Shown here: positions 24,425-32,188 of the stretch, in pieces
Layout of the letters: each line of letters begins with the position of its first letter
How positions within the stretch are numbered: position 1 is the stretch's first letter
Notes under the pieces: model-generated
What the model was told of the DNA's origin: nothing
What the model saw: the letters and a program-made list of their open reading frames with translations, nothing else
The model's database searches: none
Position numbers and translations under genes: made by a program
Assembly: GCA_963811885.1 (NCBI GenBank)
Contig: CAWETB010000015.1
Coordinates: forward strand, 372,001-436,000
Reading direction: 5' to 3'
Source of the DNA: Gaiellasilicea sp963811885
Lineage (GTDB): Bacteria; Actinomycetota; Thermoleophilia; Gaiellales; Gaiellaceae
DNA: 64,000 nt

Positions 24425-25659
24425 CCAAGATCGAGCGGCCGCGGGGCACGCACGACATCCTTCCGTCGGAGCAGCCGCGCTGGCGGCACGTCACCGGCGA
24501 GATGGAGCGGCTGGCCGGGCTCTACGGCTACCGGCCGATCCAGACCCCGGTCTTCGAGGACACCGACCTCTTCCTGCGCACGTCCGGCCAGGGATCCGAC
24601 GTCGTCCAGAAGGAGATGTACACGTTCGCCGACCGCTCCGACCGGTCGCTGACGCTGCGCCCGGAGGGGACGGCGCCGATCGCGCGCGCCTACGTCGAGC
24701 ACGGGCTGCACCGGGAGCCGCAGCCGCAGAAGCTCTACACGATCGGGCCGATGTACCGGTACGGCGCGCCCGGCCGCGGCCGCTATCGCGAGCACTGGCA
24801 GCTCTCGGTCGAGGCGATCGGCACGGACGATCCCGCGATCGACGCCGAGATCATCCAGCTCTACGACACGCTGCTCCGCCGGCTCGGGATCGCGACCTAC
24901 CGGCTGGAGCTGAACTCGATCGGCTGCCGTGACTGCCGGCCCGCGTACGTCGAGCGGCTGACCGCCTGGCTCGAGGAGCACGAGGACGAGCTGGACGAGG
25001 AGGCGAGGCAGAAGCTGCGGACGAGCCCGTTGCGCGTCTTCGACGTCAAGAACGAGCGGACGCGGGCGCTCCTGCAGGACGCGCCCAAGATCGGCGACTC
25101 GCTCTGCGACGCGTGCCAGGCGCACTTCGCCGCCGTCCGGGCCGACCTCGATGCCACCGGCGTCGCCTACGAGCTCGTCCCGACCCTCGTGCGTGGGCTC
25201 GACTACTACTCGCGCACGACCTGGGAGTTCATCGGCCCGATGGACAACGAGAACTCGACCATCTCCGGCGGCGGCCGCTACGACTACCTCGTCGAGGAGA
25301 TCGGCGGGCCGCCGACGCCGGGCGTCGGCTTCGGCGCCGGGATCGAGCGGCTGCTGATCGCGATGGAGGACGAAGGCGTCGCGGAGCCGGCCGCGCCGGG
25401 CGCCGATGTCTTCGTCGCGGTCGAGCCCGACGCACCGCGCGAGCTCGTGCCACCCCTGCTGAAGGGACTGCGCGACGCAGGCATCGCCGCCGACACGGAC
25501 TACGCCGGTCGCTCGCTCAAGGGCCAGCTGACGCAGGCCGGCCGCTCGGGCGCGCCGACGACGGTGATCGTCCGTCCGGCCGACGCGCTGATCCGCCGCG
25601 CCGGCGAGCAGGACGAACCGGTCGCCCACGCGGACGTTCTCGGCAGACTGTCCCGATGA
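24421..25659 (+). CDS. hisS: Histidyl-tRNA synthetase
   Basis: This 412-aa class II synthetase opens with IERPRGTHDILPSEQPRW. Motif 2 is around YTIGPMYRYGAPGRGRYREHWQL, and the HisA motif LVRGLDYYSRTTWEF and motif 3 GVGFGAGIERLL follow. A C-terminal anticodon-binding domain starts with DVFVAVEPDA. It charges tRNA-His. The GTG 24421 start overlaps the hydrolase stop, and its own stop overlaps aspS by 4 bp. Confidence 0.97.
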   Translation: MTKIERPRGTHDILPSEQPRWRHVTGEMERLAGLYGYRPIQTPVFEDTDLFLRTSGQGSDVVQKEMYTFADRSDRSLTLRPEGTAPIARAYVEHGLHREPQPQKLYTIGPMYRYGAPGRGRYREHWQLSVEAIGTDDPAIDAEIIQLYDTLLRRLGIATYRLELNSIGCRDCRPAYVERLTAWLEEHEDELDEEARQKLRTSPLRVFDVKNERTRALLQDAPKIGDSLCDACQAHFAAVRADLDATGVAYELVPTLVRGLDYYSRTTWEFIGPMDNENSTISGGGRYDYLVEEIGGPPTPGVGFGAGIERLLIAMEDEGVAEPAAPGADVFVAVEPDAPRELVPPLLKGLRDAGIAADTDYAGRSLKGQLTQAGRSGAPTTVIVRPADALIRRAGEQDEPVAHADVLGRLSR

Positions 25660-27398
25660 CCACGTGGCGCACCCACATGGCGGGCGAGCCCACGAAGGAG
25701 CTCGTCGGCGAGAAGCTCGTCCTCGCGGGCTGGGTCGCGCGCCGCCGCGACCACGGCGGCCTGATCTTCGTCGACCTCCGCGACCGCAGCGGGATCACGC
25801 AGCTCGTGATCAACCCGGAGCTTGCGGCCGAGGCGGCCGAGCTCGCCCACCAGATCCGGAACGAGTTCGTCCTCCGTGCCGAGGGAACGCTCGTCGCGCG
25901 GAGCGCCGAGACCGTCAACCCGAACATGCCGACGGGCGAGGTCGAGCTCCAGGTCGAGCAGCTCGAGATCGTCAGCCGCTCGACGCCGCTGCCGTTTCAG
26001 CTCGACGAGGAGAACGTCGACGAGACGCTGCGTCTCCGCTATCGCTGGCTCGACCTGCGCCGCGAGAAGCTGCAGCGCAACATCACCCTGCGCGCGCAGA
26101 TGGTCGGGATCATCCGCCGGGAGATGGAGGAAGCGGGCTTCCTCGACATCCAGACGCCGATCCTCTTCAAGCCGACGCCCGAGGGCGCGCGCGACTTCGT
26201 CGTCCCGGCGCGCCTGCAGAAGGGCCGCTTCTACGCGCTGCCGCAGAGCCCGCAGATCCTGAAGCAGCTGACGATGGTCGCCGGCTTCGACCGCTACTAC
26301 CAGATCGCGATCTGCTTCCGCGACGAGGATCTCCGCGCCGACCGCGTCCAGGAGATCACGCAGCTCGACGTCGAGATGAGCTTCCCCGACCAGGAGTTCC
26401 TCTACGCGACGATGGAGCGGATGTACGCGCGGATCTGGCGCGAGTGCCTCGGGATCGAGATCCCGACGCCGTTCCCGCGGATGACGTTCGAGGAGGCCGA
26501 CCGCCGCTTCGGCACCGACAAGCCGGACACGCGCTTCGGCCTCGAGATCGAGGATGCAACCGAGGCCACGCGCAACTCGGAGTTCGGCGTCTTCAAGAGC
26601 GCCGACGCCGTCCGCTTTCTGCGCGTGCCGCAGGCGTACTCCCGCGGCGACCTCGCCAAGCTCGAGGAGCTCGCGAAGGAGTGGGGGGCGAAGGGGCTCG
26701 CCTATCTCGTCTTCGACGAGGAGGGCGAGGTGCGCTCGCCGATCGCAAAGTTCCTCTCGGAGGAGGAGCTCGCGCTCTTCCGCAGCGATCCCGGCTCGAC
26801 CGTCCTCTTCGCCGCCGACAGCCGGCCGGCGACCTCACGCGTCCTCGGCGCGCTCCGCAGCCATCTCGGCAAGGAGCTCGGCCTGATCGACGAGGAGGCG
26901 TTCACCTTCCTCTGGGTCTACGACTTCCCGATGTTCGAGCGCGACGAGGAGGAAGGGCGCTGGACGGCCGTGCACCATCCCTTCACCCGGCCGAACGATG
27001 AGTGGAAGGGGCGTTTCGCCGACGATCCGGAGCATGCGCTCGCGCACGCGTACGACCTGATCGTGAACGGGAACGAGCTCGGCGGCGGCAGCTTCAGGAT
27101 CCACGAGCCGGAGATCCAGGCGAACGTGTTCGAGCTGCTCGGTCTGAGCGAGGAGGAGCAGCGGTCGAAGTTCGGCTTCCTGCTCGACGCGCTTGCGATG
27201 GGAGCGCCGCCGATGGGCGGGATCGCGCTCGGGATCGACCGGATGACGATGGTGCTGGCGGCCGAGCCGAATCTCCGCGACGTGATCGCGTTTCCGAAGA
27301 ACCAGGCCGGCGTCGACCCGATGAGCGGAGCGCCGTCCGACGTGACGCAGGAACAGCTGGACGAGCTCGGAATACGTCTCGTCGAGCAACCGAGTTGA
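25656..27398 (+). CDS. aspS: Aspartyl-tRNA (or Asp/Asn) synthetase
   Basis: This 580-aa bacterial-type AspRS has an OB-fold anticodon domain (~15-100, VLAGWVARRRDHGGLIFVDL) and a class II core with motif 2 FRDEDLRADRVQEITQLD. It has the bacterial GAD insertion (~290-415) and motif 3 GGIALGIDRMTMVLA. The start ATG overlaps hisS by 4 bp. Whether it is discriminating or also charges tRNA-Asn cannot be settled from sequence by eye. Confidence 0.96.
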   Translation: MTTWRTHMAGEPTKELVGEKLVLAGWVARRRDHGGLIFVDLRDRSGITQLVINPELAAEAAELAHQIRNEFVLRAEGTLVARSAETVNPNMPTGEVELQVEQLEIVSRSTPLPFQLDEENVDETLRLRYRWLDLRREKLQRNITLRAQMVGIIRREMEEAGFLDIQTPILFKPTPEGARDFVVPARLQKGRFYALPQSPQILKQLTMVAGFDRYYQIAICFRDEDLRADRVQEITQLDVEMSFPDQEFLYATMERMYARIWRECLGIEIPTPFPRMTFEEADRRFGTDKPDTRFGLEIEDATEATRNSEFGVFKSADAVRFLRVPQAYSRGDLAKLEELAKEWGAKGLAYLVFDEEGEVRSPIAKFLSEEELALFRSDPGSTVLFAADSRPATSRVLGALRSHLGKELGLIDEEAFTFLWVYDFPMFERDEEEGRWTAVHHPFTRPNDEWKGRFADDPEHALAHAYDLIVNGNELGGGSFRIHEPEIQANVFELLGLSEEEQRSKFGFLLDALAMGAPPMGGIALGIDRMTMVLAAEPNLRDVIAFPKNQAGVDPMSGAPSDVTQEQLDELGIRLVEQPS

Positions 27399-27485
27399 AG
27401 ATTTCCGTTCGTCAGCCGATGAAGACGGCATACTTCTGGCGAGCCGCGCCGCGGCCTGCCTAACGAACCGAGAAAGCGAAGGAAC

Positions 27486-28376
27486 ATGTCGTCAGGTGAG
27501 TCAGAGCGTTCGTCCGCGGGGCTGACCGCGCTTCCGAGTCTGGATCAGCTTCAGCGCGCCGGTGACGGCTACGAGGAGCAGGGCGTCCGCGAGGCGTTCG
27601 ACTCGTTCCGCCGTCACACCGCCCAGCTTCAGGCTCAGCTACGGGTGCTCCAGGCCGCGCGCAAGACCGCGAACGTCGAGCCCACGGGGCACGCCGTGCG
27701 CATGGACTCGCTCCATCTGATCCGCGCCGCCGCCGAGTTCGCCGACGTGCTCGAGCGCGATGCGCAGGCAGCGTCGGCATCGCAGCTCCAGCGCACCGAG
27801 GAGGAGGTGCGCGCGAAGCAGCGCGAGTTGCAGGAGCGCGAGGCCGAGATCGAGCGCTACCGCACCGAGTCGGAGCGCCAGCGGGCCGAGATCGTGAACG
27901 CCGCGAAGGCGGAGTCGCGCGACCTGCTGACGAAGTCGAAGGCCGACGCCACGCGCGAGCTGCGCGAGGCCGAGACGCGCGGCAACCGCCTGCTCGAGCA
28001 GTCGCGGCACCAGGCGACCGAGCTGACGAACTCCGCCCGGGCAGAAGTCGAGCAGACACTCGAATGGGCTCGCGCCCAGGCGACCGCTGTCATGGCCCGC
28101 GCCCAGAAGGGCGCCGAGCAGCTGCTGGCTGCGGCCGGTCTCGGTGAGCCTGCGATCGCCCAGGTCGTTCAGTCGATCATGGAGGCGAACGAGAGCGAGA
28201 TCGCTCGCAGCGGCGGCTCGGCGCCGACGGCGTCGACGCGGCCCGCAGAGGCTGTGGCCGAGCCTGAGCCCGACGTGGACGACGAGCCGGCCGCTCCGCC
28301 CGTGACGCCGACCGCCGACGCCGACGAGGCGCAGGAGGAACCGGCCGAGGGCGGGGAGCCCGAGCCCGAGAACTAG
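27486..28376 (+). CDS. Coiled-coil (DivIVA-like) protein with acidic Pro/Glu tail
   Basis: The protein has 296 aa. A short head is followed by a long, highly charged coiled coil (~60-225, EEVRAKQRELQEREAEIERY and so on) rich in Glu/Arg/Ala heptads. The tail is acidic and Pro/Glu-rich (EPEPDVDDEPAAPP). It resembles actinobacterial DivIVA/Wag31-like scaffolds in style but lacks the canonical DivIVA N-terminal membrane-binding motif, so the assignment is by architecture only. The ATG follows GAAGGAAC. The next two genes encode a membrane protein with a PE-repeat tail and a secreted RlpA-like protein, pointing to a cell-envelope module. Confidence 0.7.
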   Translation: MSSGESERSSAGLTALPSLDQLQRAGDGYEEQGVREAFDSFRRHTAQLQAQLRVLQAARKTANVEPTGHAVRMDSLHLIRAAAEFADVLERDAQAASASQLQRTEEEVRAKQRELQEREAEIERYRTESERQRAEIVNAAKAESRDLLTKSKADATRELREAETRGNRLLEQSRHQATELTNSARAEVEQTLEWARAQATAVMARAQKGAEQLLAAAGLGEPAIAQVVQSIMEANESEIARSGGSAPTASTRPAEAVAEPEPDVDDEPAAPPVTPTADADEAQEEPAEGGEPEPEN

Positions 28377-28384
28377 GGCGGCCG

Positions 28385-29300
28385 GTGCTCGGTCGCATCT
28401 GGCCACGCTTCGCGCTCGAAGCGTTCTTCCTGATCGCGGTCGCGCTCATTGCCGGCCTGCTGAACCTCTCGGTGATGGGGGTCGTCGTCGTGATGGCGGT
28501 CGCCTACCTCTGCACGGTCGTGTTCGAGTTCGTCACCTGGCGGGCGCGCCGGTCACGCCCAGCCGTCGCGGCGGCAGCGCCGATCGAGGAGGTGACGGTT
28601 CACGAGCCGGCCGGTGGTGTCGTCGCCGTCCGCGCCGGCGACAGGCCGCCGCGGCCGGAGGAGGACGAGACGTGGCTCGATCAGCTCGCGCCGGCCGAGC
28701 CGGAGCCGGAGCCCGAGCCGGAGGCGGAGCTGGTGGTGGTGGAGGTCGAGCCGGAGTCGAGCCCGAGCCGGAGCCGGAGCCGGAAGAGGAGGAGGCTCGA
28801 ACCAGAGGCCGAGGCCGAGCCGACGGCCGAGCCCCAGCCCGCGGAGCCGCAGCCCGATGTCGAGGAGCCCGAACCGGAACCAGAGCCGGAGCCCGAGCCC
28901 GAGCCCGAAGCCGAACCGAGCCGAACCCGAGCCAGAACCAGAGCCCGAACCCGAGCCCGAGCCGGAGCCCGAGCCGGTCGCGGTCGCACCGCAGCTCGTC
29001 GCCGTGCCCGAGCCGGAGCCCGAGCCCGACGTGGAGCCGGAGCCGGTTCGTGAGCCCGAGCCGGCAGCCACGGCTGTCGCGACGCTGCCGCTGCCGCCAC
29101 AGGAGCAGGAGTGGAACCTCTGGGAGCTGGAGCGGCTGACGCGCGAGCGCAGCGGTGACGATCGCGACCGCGACGCCGAGTGGGGGTACCTCGTCGTCTA
29201 CCTGCGCGAGTTCGCGCGCCCCGACGGGACGCTGCCGACGGAGTTCGACGCCCTCGTCCGCGAGTCGTTCGGCGAGCTGCTCGCCGGCCGGGCCAGGTGA
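28385..29300 (+). CDS. Membrane protein with long Pro-Glu repeat region (frameshifted)
   Basis: GTG 28385 starts a segment with two TM helices (ALEAFFLIAVALIAGLLNL, VVVVMAVAYLCTVVFEF). A cytoplasmic or external region follows, then a very long EPEPEP-type repeat (~28690-29090). It ends with a compact C-terminal segment EWNLWELERLTRERSGDDRD, then EWGYLVVYLREFARPDG, to 29300. At least three frame changes (near 28755, 28800 and 28918) are needed across the PE repeat. They all lie in low-complexity GC-rich DNA, so I take them as assembly indels. The family is not recognised. PE/PEP linkers are typical of proteins that span peptidoglycan, as in TonB. Confidence 0.65.
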
Positions 29301-29722
29301 CCCTCGGCGTCCTCCAGCGATCGGTGGCGCTCGCCGCCGTCGCGCTTCTGGCCGCGGTCGCGGCCCTTGCCCTGAGCCGGGAGACGAGTGGCGGCGACAC
29401 CGCACCGGGCGAGGCGACACCCGTGACCGTCGAGGAGACGGGCTGGTACACGGCCCTCGCCGGCTCTCGCGGCGCCCCTCGGGACGCCGAGAGGACGACG
29501 TGCCGGCGCGTCCTCACGAACCGGTCGCTGGGCGTCACCCACCCCGTGCTCCCGTGCGGCGTCAAGATCTACATCTCCTACGGCGGCACCGAGGTGCTGA
29601 CCGAGGTGATCGACTCGCGCCTGAAGCGGCAAGGGCGCCAGTTCGAGCTGACCGAGGCGCTCGCGCAGCGTCTCGGCATCGACGGCACGCAGCAGATCCG
29701 CTGGCGGTTTGCGCGGCCCTAG
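29297..29722 (+). CDS. Secreted RlpA-like double-psi beta-barrel protein
   Basis: The protein has 141 aa. An N-terminal signal or anchor segment (~8-26, LAAVALLAAVAALAL) and a linker are followed by a DPBB core. The core has GVTHPVLPCGVKIYISYGG and then LTEVIDSRLKRQGR, matching the RlpA/expansin-like pattern (two conserved Cys, VIDxR). It may bind or cleave peptidoglycan glycan strands, though the catalytic Asp arrangement of lytic RlpA is only partly visible (IDS). The GTG overlaps the stop of the PE-repeat gene by 3 bases, so the two are one operon. Confidence 0.75.
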   Translation: MTLGVLQRSVALAAVALLAAVAALALSRETSGGDTAPGEATPVTVEETGWYTALAGSRGAPRDAERTTCRRVLTNRSLGVTHPVLPCGVKIYISYGGTEVLTEVIDSRLKRQGRQFELTEALAQRLGIDGTQQIRWRFARP

Positions 29723-29778
29723 CCGTCGCGCAAACCCGTGAAGCGGCCGGTCGTCCACCCGATGGCACTAGAATGGTC

Positions 29779-29943
29779 CTGCTCGACCCTGTACGTGGCC
29801 TTGCGCGTAAACGTGAACCAACGCTCACGTGAAGGGAGCCTGGGTTCGGTCTAGACCTCACCCGTCGATGTCCGGCACGGCACCCACCTGCTAAGGCAGG
29901 TTCGCATCGGCGCAAGGAAGCATCGGCAGGGTGGAGCAGTTTT
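29779..29943 (+). ncRNA. ssrS: Putative 6S RNA
   Basis: A ~165-nt RNA is closed by a long stem CTGCTC-ACCCTG (29779-29791) with CAGGGT-GAGCAG (29927-29939), followed by TTTT. Inside, ACGTGA/TCACGT encloses ACCAACGC, and is followed by GAAGGGAGCC. This is the arrangement of the 3' central-bubble hairpin of 6S RNA (compare CUUGAACCAAGGGUUCAAGGG in E. coli). A CCTGC/GCAGG hairpin follows. In B. subtilis 6S-1 RNA also lies between aspS and mnmA, and here it lies between the same genes. 6S RNA binds the housekeeping RNA polymerase holoenzyme in stationary phase. A covariance search would settle the identity. Confidence 0.65.
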
Positions 29944-29944
29944 C

Positions 29945-30010
29945 GGCGCAAGATCGGGATCCGCGGGAGCGGATCCCGATCGCGCTAAGACCCCTGAAGG
30001 GTCGGCCCGC
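29945..30010 (-). repeat. Dispersed hairpin repeat, copy B (reversed)
   Basis: The complement reads GGGCCGACCCTTCAGGGGTC, then TTAGCGCG. A perfect 12-bp stem ATCGGGATCCGC/GCGGATCCCGAT (29953-29964 and 29969-29980) with loop TCCC follows, then CTTGCGCC. The order of elements is the same as in copies A and C, in opposite orientation. It separates the 6S RNA from mnmA and may end 6S transcription. Confidence 0.75.
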
Positions 30011-30036
30011 CTCCCAAAACCAGAGGGACGAGCCGC

Positions 30037-30042
30037 TAGCCT
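30037..30042 (+). promoter_or_regulatory. Leaderless-type -10 box for mnmA
   Basis: TAGCCT, then 6 nt, then ATG at 30049. No Shine-Dalgarno is visible. Confidence 0.5.
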
Positions 30043-30048
30043 GGCTTC

Positions 30049-31308
30049 ATGCTCGAGGTCTTCGGAGATTCTGCGCGCGGCGAGGAGTTCGCATTCGTGC
30101 GGCTTGCGGTCGACGGCGACCGGGTCGTCGAGGCCGACGCGCCCGGGATGGCCCGGCCGCTCGCCGGGCTGACGCTGCTGGAGGCGGCCGCCGTGCCGGG
30201 CGAGACGCTCGCCGCCGACGCGCTCGCGAATGCGCTCGCGCAGGTGTTCCGTGCCGACCCGGATCCCGATCGGATCGCAGTCGCGATGAGCGGCGGCGTC
30301 GACAGCGCGGTCGCGCTGCTGCGGGCCGGGCCGAAGGCGATCGGGGTCACGCTCCGGCTCTGGCTCGACCCGGCCGGCCCCGACTCGGAGCGCGCCTGCT
30401 GCTCACCGGAGGCCGTGATCGCCGCCCGCGAGACGTGTCACGCGCTCGGGCTGCCGCACGTGACGCTCGACCTGCGCGAGGAGTTCCGCCGCGCCGTCGT
30501 CGACCCCTTCGTCGCCTCCTACGCCCGCGGCGAGACGCCGAACCCGTGCGGCCGCTGCAACGGCGAGTTCCGGTTCGCGGAGCTGCTCGACTTCGCCGAG
30601 CGCGCCGGCGCGACCCGTCTCTGGACGGGCCACTACGCGCGGATCGTCGAGCGCGACGGCCGCAAGCTGCTCGCCCGCGCAGCCGACCCGGAGAAGGATC
30701 AGTCGTACATGCTCGCCCCGCTCGATCCTGCGCTGCTCGACCGGATCGAGTTCCCGCTCGGCGAGCAGACGAAGACGGAGACGCGCAGCGAGGCAGGCGC
30801 TGCCGGGCTGGAGGTCGCCGAGCGCCGCGAGAGCCAGGAGGCGTGCTTCCTCGCCGGCGACGACTACCGTGCTTTCCTCGAGCGGCGGGGGCTCGAGGCC
30901 GCCGACGGCGCGATCGTGGACGAGGACGGCGTCGAGCTCGGCCGCCACGAGGGCGTCTGGCGCTACACGCCCGGGCAGCGTCGCGGGATCGGCGTCTCCG
31001 CGCCCGAGCCGCTCTACGCGCTGCGCTCGGACGCGGCCACGAACACGCTCGTGGTCGGGCCGCGCGGCTCGCTCGCCTGCTCGACCGTCGAGGTGCAAGG
31101 CGTCCTCTACGCCCCGGCCGAGGACGTCGAGGCGAAGCTGCGCTACCGCTCACCGGCGCTGCCGGCGCGCGTGACGCCGACGGCGACCGGATTCACGCTC
31201 GAGCTCGCCCAGCCCGCCTACGGGGTCGCTCCGGGTCAGATCGCTGCGCTCTACGCCGACGGCGCGGTCGTCGGGTGCGGCGTGGTGTCGTCTGCCGGTC
31301 GCAATTAG
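30049..31308 (+). CDS. mnmA: tRNA-specific 2-thiouridylase with N-terminal extension
   Basis: The enzyme has 419 aa. The PP-loop SGGVDS is at S81, the catalytic Cys in NPCGRCNGEF and the second Cys in QEACFLAGDDYR, with the C-terminal beta-barrel after ~310. It thiolates U34 of tRNA-Glu, Gln and Lys. In most MnmA proteins the PP-loop is at residue ~10; here ~70 extra residues precede it (LEVFGDSARGEEFAFVRLAV and on). They form a small mixed alpha/beta segment ending at LAADALANALAQVF. This may be a sulfur- or Fe-S-related extra domain, but I cannot identify it. The start is supported by a -10 box 6 nt upstream. Confidence 0.92.
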   Translation: MLEVFGDSARGEEFAFVRLAVDGDRVVEADAPGMARPLAGLTLLEAAAVPGETLAADALANALAQVFRADPDPDRIAVAMSGGVDSAVALLRAGPKAIGVTLRLWLDPAGPDSERACCSPEAVIAARETCHALGLPHVTLDLREEFRRAVVDPFVASYARGETPNPCGRCNGEFRFAELLDFAERAGATRLWTGHYARIVERDGRKLLARAADPEKDQSYMLAPLDPALLDRIEFPLGEQTKTETRSEAGAAGLEVAERRESQEACFLAGDDYRAFLERRGLEAADGAIVDEDGVELGRHEGVWRYTPGQRRGIGVSAPEPLYALRSDAATNTLVVGPRGSLACSTVEVQGVLYAPAEDVEAKLRYRSPALPARVTPTATGFTLELAQPAYGVAPGQIAALYADGAVVGCGVVSSAGRN

Positions 31309-31311
31309 GAT
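31306..31311 (+). promoter_or_regulatory. Leaderless-type -10 box
   Basis: TAGGAT, then 7 nt, then GTG at 31319. It favours that start over the overlapping ATG at 31310. Confidence 0.4.
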
Positions 31312-31318
31312 GCAGCCC

Positions 31319-31787
31319 GTGCAGCTTCTAGCCGCCAGCGCGGGCGAGATCGCAGACTACGCCCTCGCCGTCTTCCTGCTCGCCGTCGGTTTCGGCCTCG
31401 CGTACGCACTTGTGCGCCTGGGCGGAACCTTCGCCCGGCTTTCTTCGTTCATCAGAGGGACGGAACGTCGAACTGCTGCCCGTCATCCACAAGGTCGGCG
31501 AGAGCGTCGACCGGGTGAACGGGCAACTGGACAAGGTGGATCAGGTGACGGACAGCGCAGTGGACATGGCGGACAGCGCGGACACGGCAGTGCGTGCCGT
31601 GAGCATGGCGATCACACGCCCTGTGCAGAAGATCTCCGGCCTTGCCGCGGGATTGACGCACGGGTTCGCCACGCTGAAGACCCGCCGTGATGTCGGCGAG
31701 GCCGTCCGGAGCGCGAAGGAAGCAGCCGCACGGCGGGAGCGAGACCTCGAAGAGGAGCTTCGCACCGCCGGCACCGGCACGACTTGA
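31319..31787 (+). CDS. DUF948-type membrane-anchored helical protein (frameshifted)
   Basis: The N-terminal TM segment (DYALAVFLLAVGFGLAYAL) is followed by an amphipathic helix. After a one-base shift near 31455 comes NVELLPVIHKVGESVDRVNG, then a string of DQVTDSAVDMADSADTAV heptads typical of DUF948 proteins. The tail is charged and basic. The corrected length is ~155 aa. The related B. subtilis YtxG-type general stress protein is anchored in the membrane with a cytoplasmic coiled coil. It is coupled to the anti-sigma-like and sigma genes (1-base overlap at 31787), consistent with a stress operon. Confidence 0.7.
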
Positions 31788-32188
31788 TGGAGACGCAGGT
31801 GCAGGACACCGTCGAGATCACGATCCCACGCGAGCGCGACTTCTCGATCATCGCGGAGCTCGTGATCGGCGGCATCGCCGCCCGCCACGACGTCACGCTC
31901 GAGGTGCTGGACGACCTTCAGCTCGCGCTCGCCTCACTGCTCGAGCACGACGAGGCCGACGACGGTGAGGTCACCGTGCTGCTGCGGGTCGGCGACGACA
32001 CAATCGACGTCGCGGTCGGGCCGGTCGGCGAGCACACGGCCGACGTGCTGGACGACGATGCCGGCGAGACGCTCGGCCTCCGCAGGCTGCTCGACACGAC
32101 CGTCGACGAGGCGCGCGTGAGCCGGCGCGACGGTGGCGCCTGGGTCGACCTGCGCAAGAGCTTCGTCCCCGGGGAGGCGCACTCGTGA
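31787..32188 (+). CDS. RsbW/anti-sigma-like GHKL protein lacking key ATP-site residues
   Basis: The protein has 133 aa with an RsbW/SpoIIAB-like fold order: VEITIPRERDFSIIAELVIG, then LEVLDDLQLALASLLEHDEA at the place of the N box, then VAVGPVGEHTADVLDD, then a last strand WVDLRKSF. The N box normally has an Asn that binds Mg-ATP (E-A-x-x-N-A); here LASLLEHDE has no Asn. The glycine-rich G1/G2 loops are also weak (DAGETLGLRRLL). It may bind the sigma factor without kinase activity. It overlaps the sigma gene by 4 bp, the usual anti-sigma/sigma pairing. Confidence 0.65.
   Translation: METQVQDTVEITIPRERDFSIIAELVIGGIAARHDVTLEVLDDLQLALASLLEHDEADDGEVTVLLRVGDDTIDVAVGPVGEHTADVLDDDAGETLGLRRLLDTTVDEARVSRRDGGAWVDLRKSFVPGEAHS

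Noticed and set aside
29779..29943. SRP (4.5S) RNA or tmRNA as identity of the structured RNA
   Set aside because: An AAGGAAGC string recalls SRP RNA, but the apical GGUC...GGAAG internal-loop arrangement is absent. There is no tRNA-like end or tag-peptide frame for tmRNA. The closing stem and central hairpin fit 6S better.
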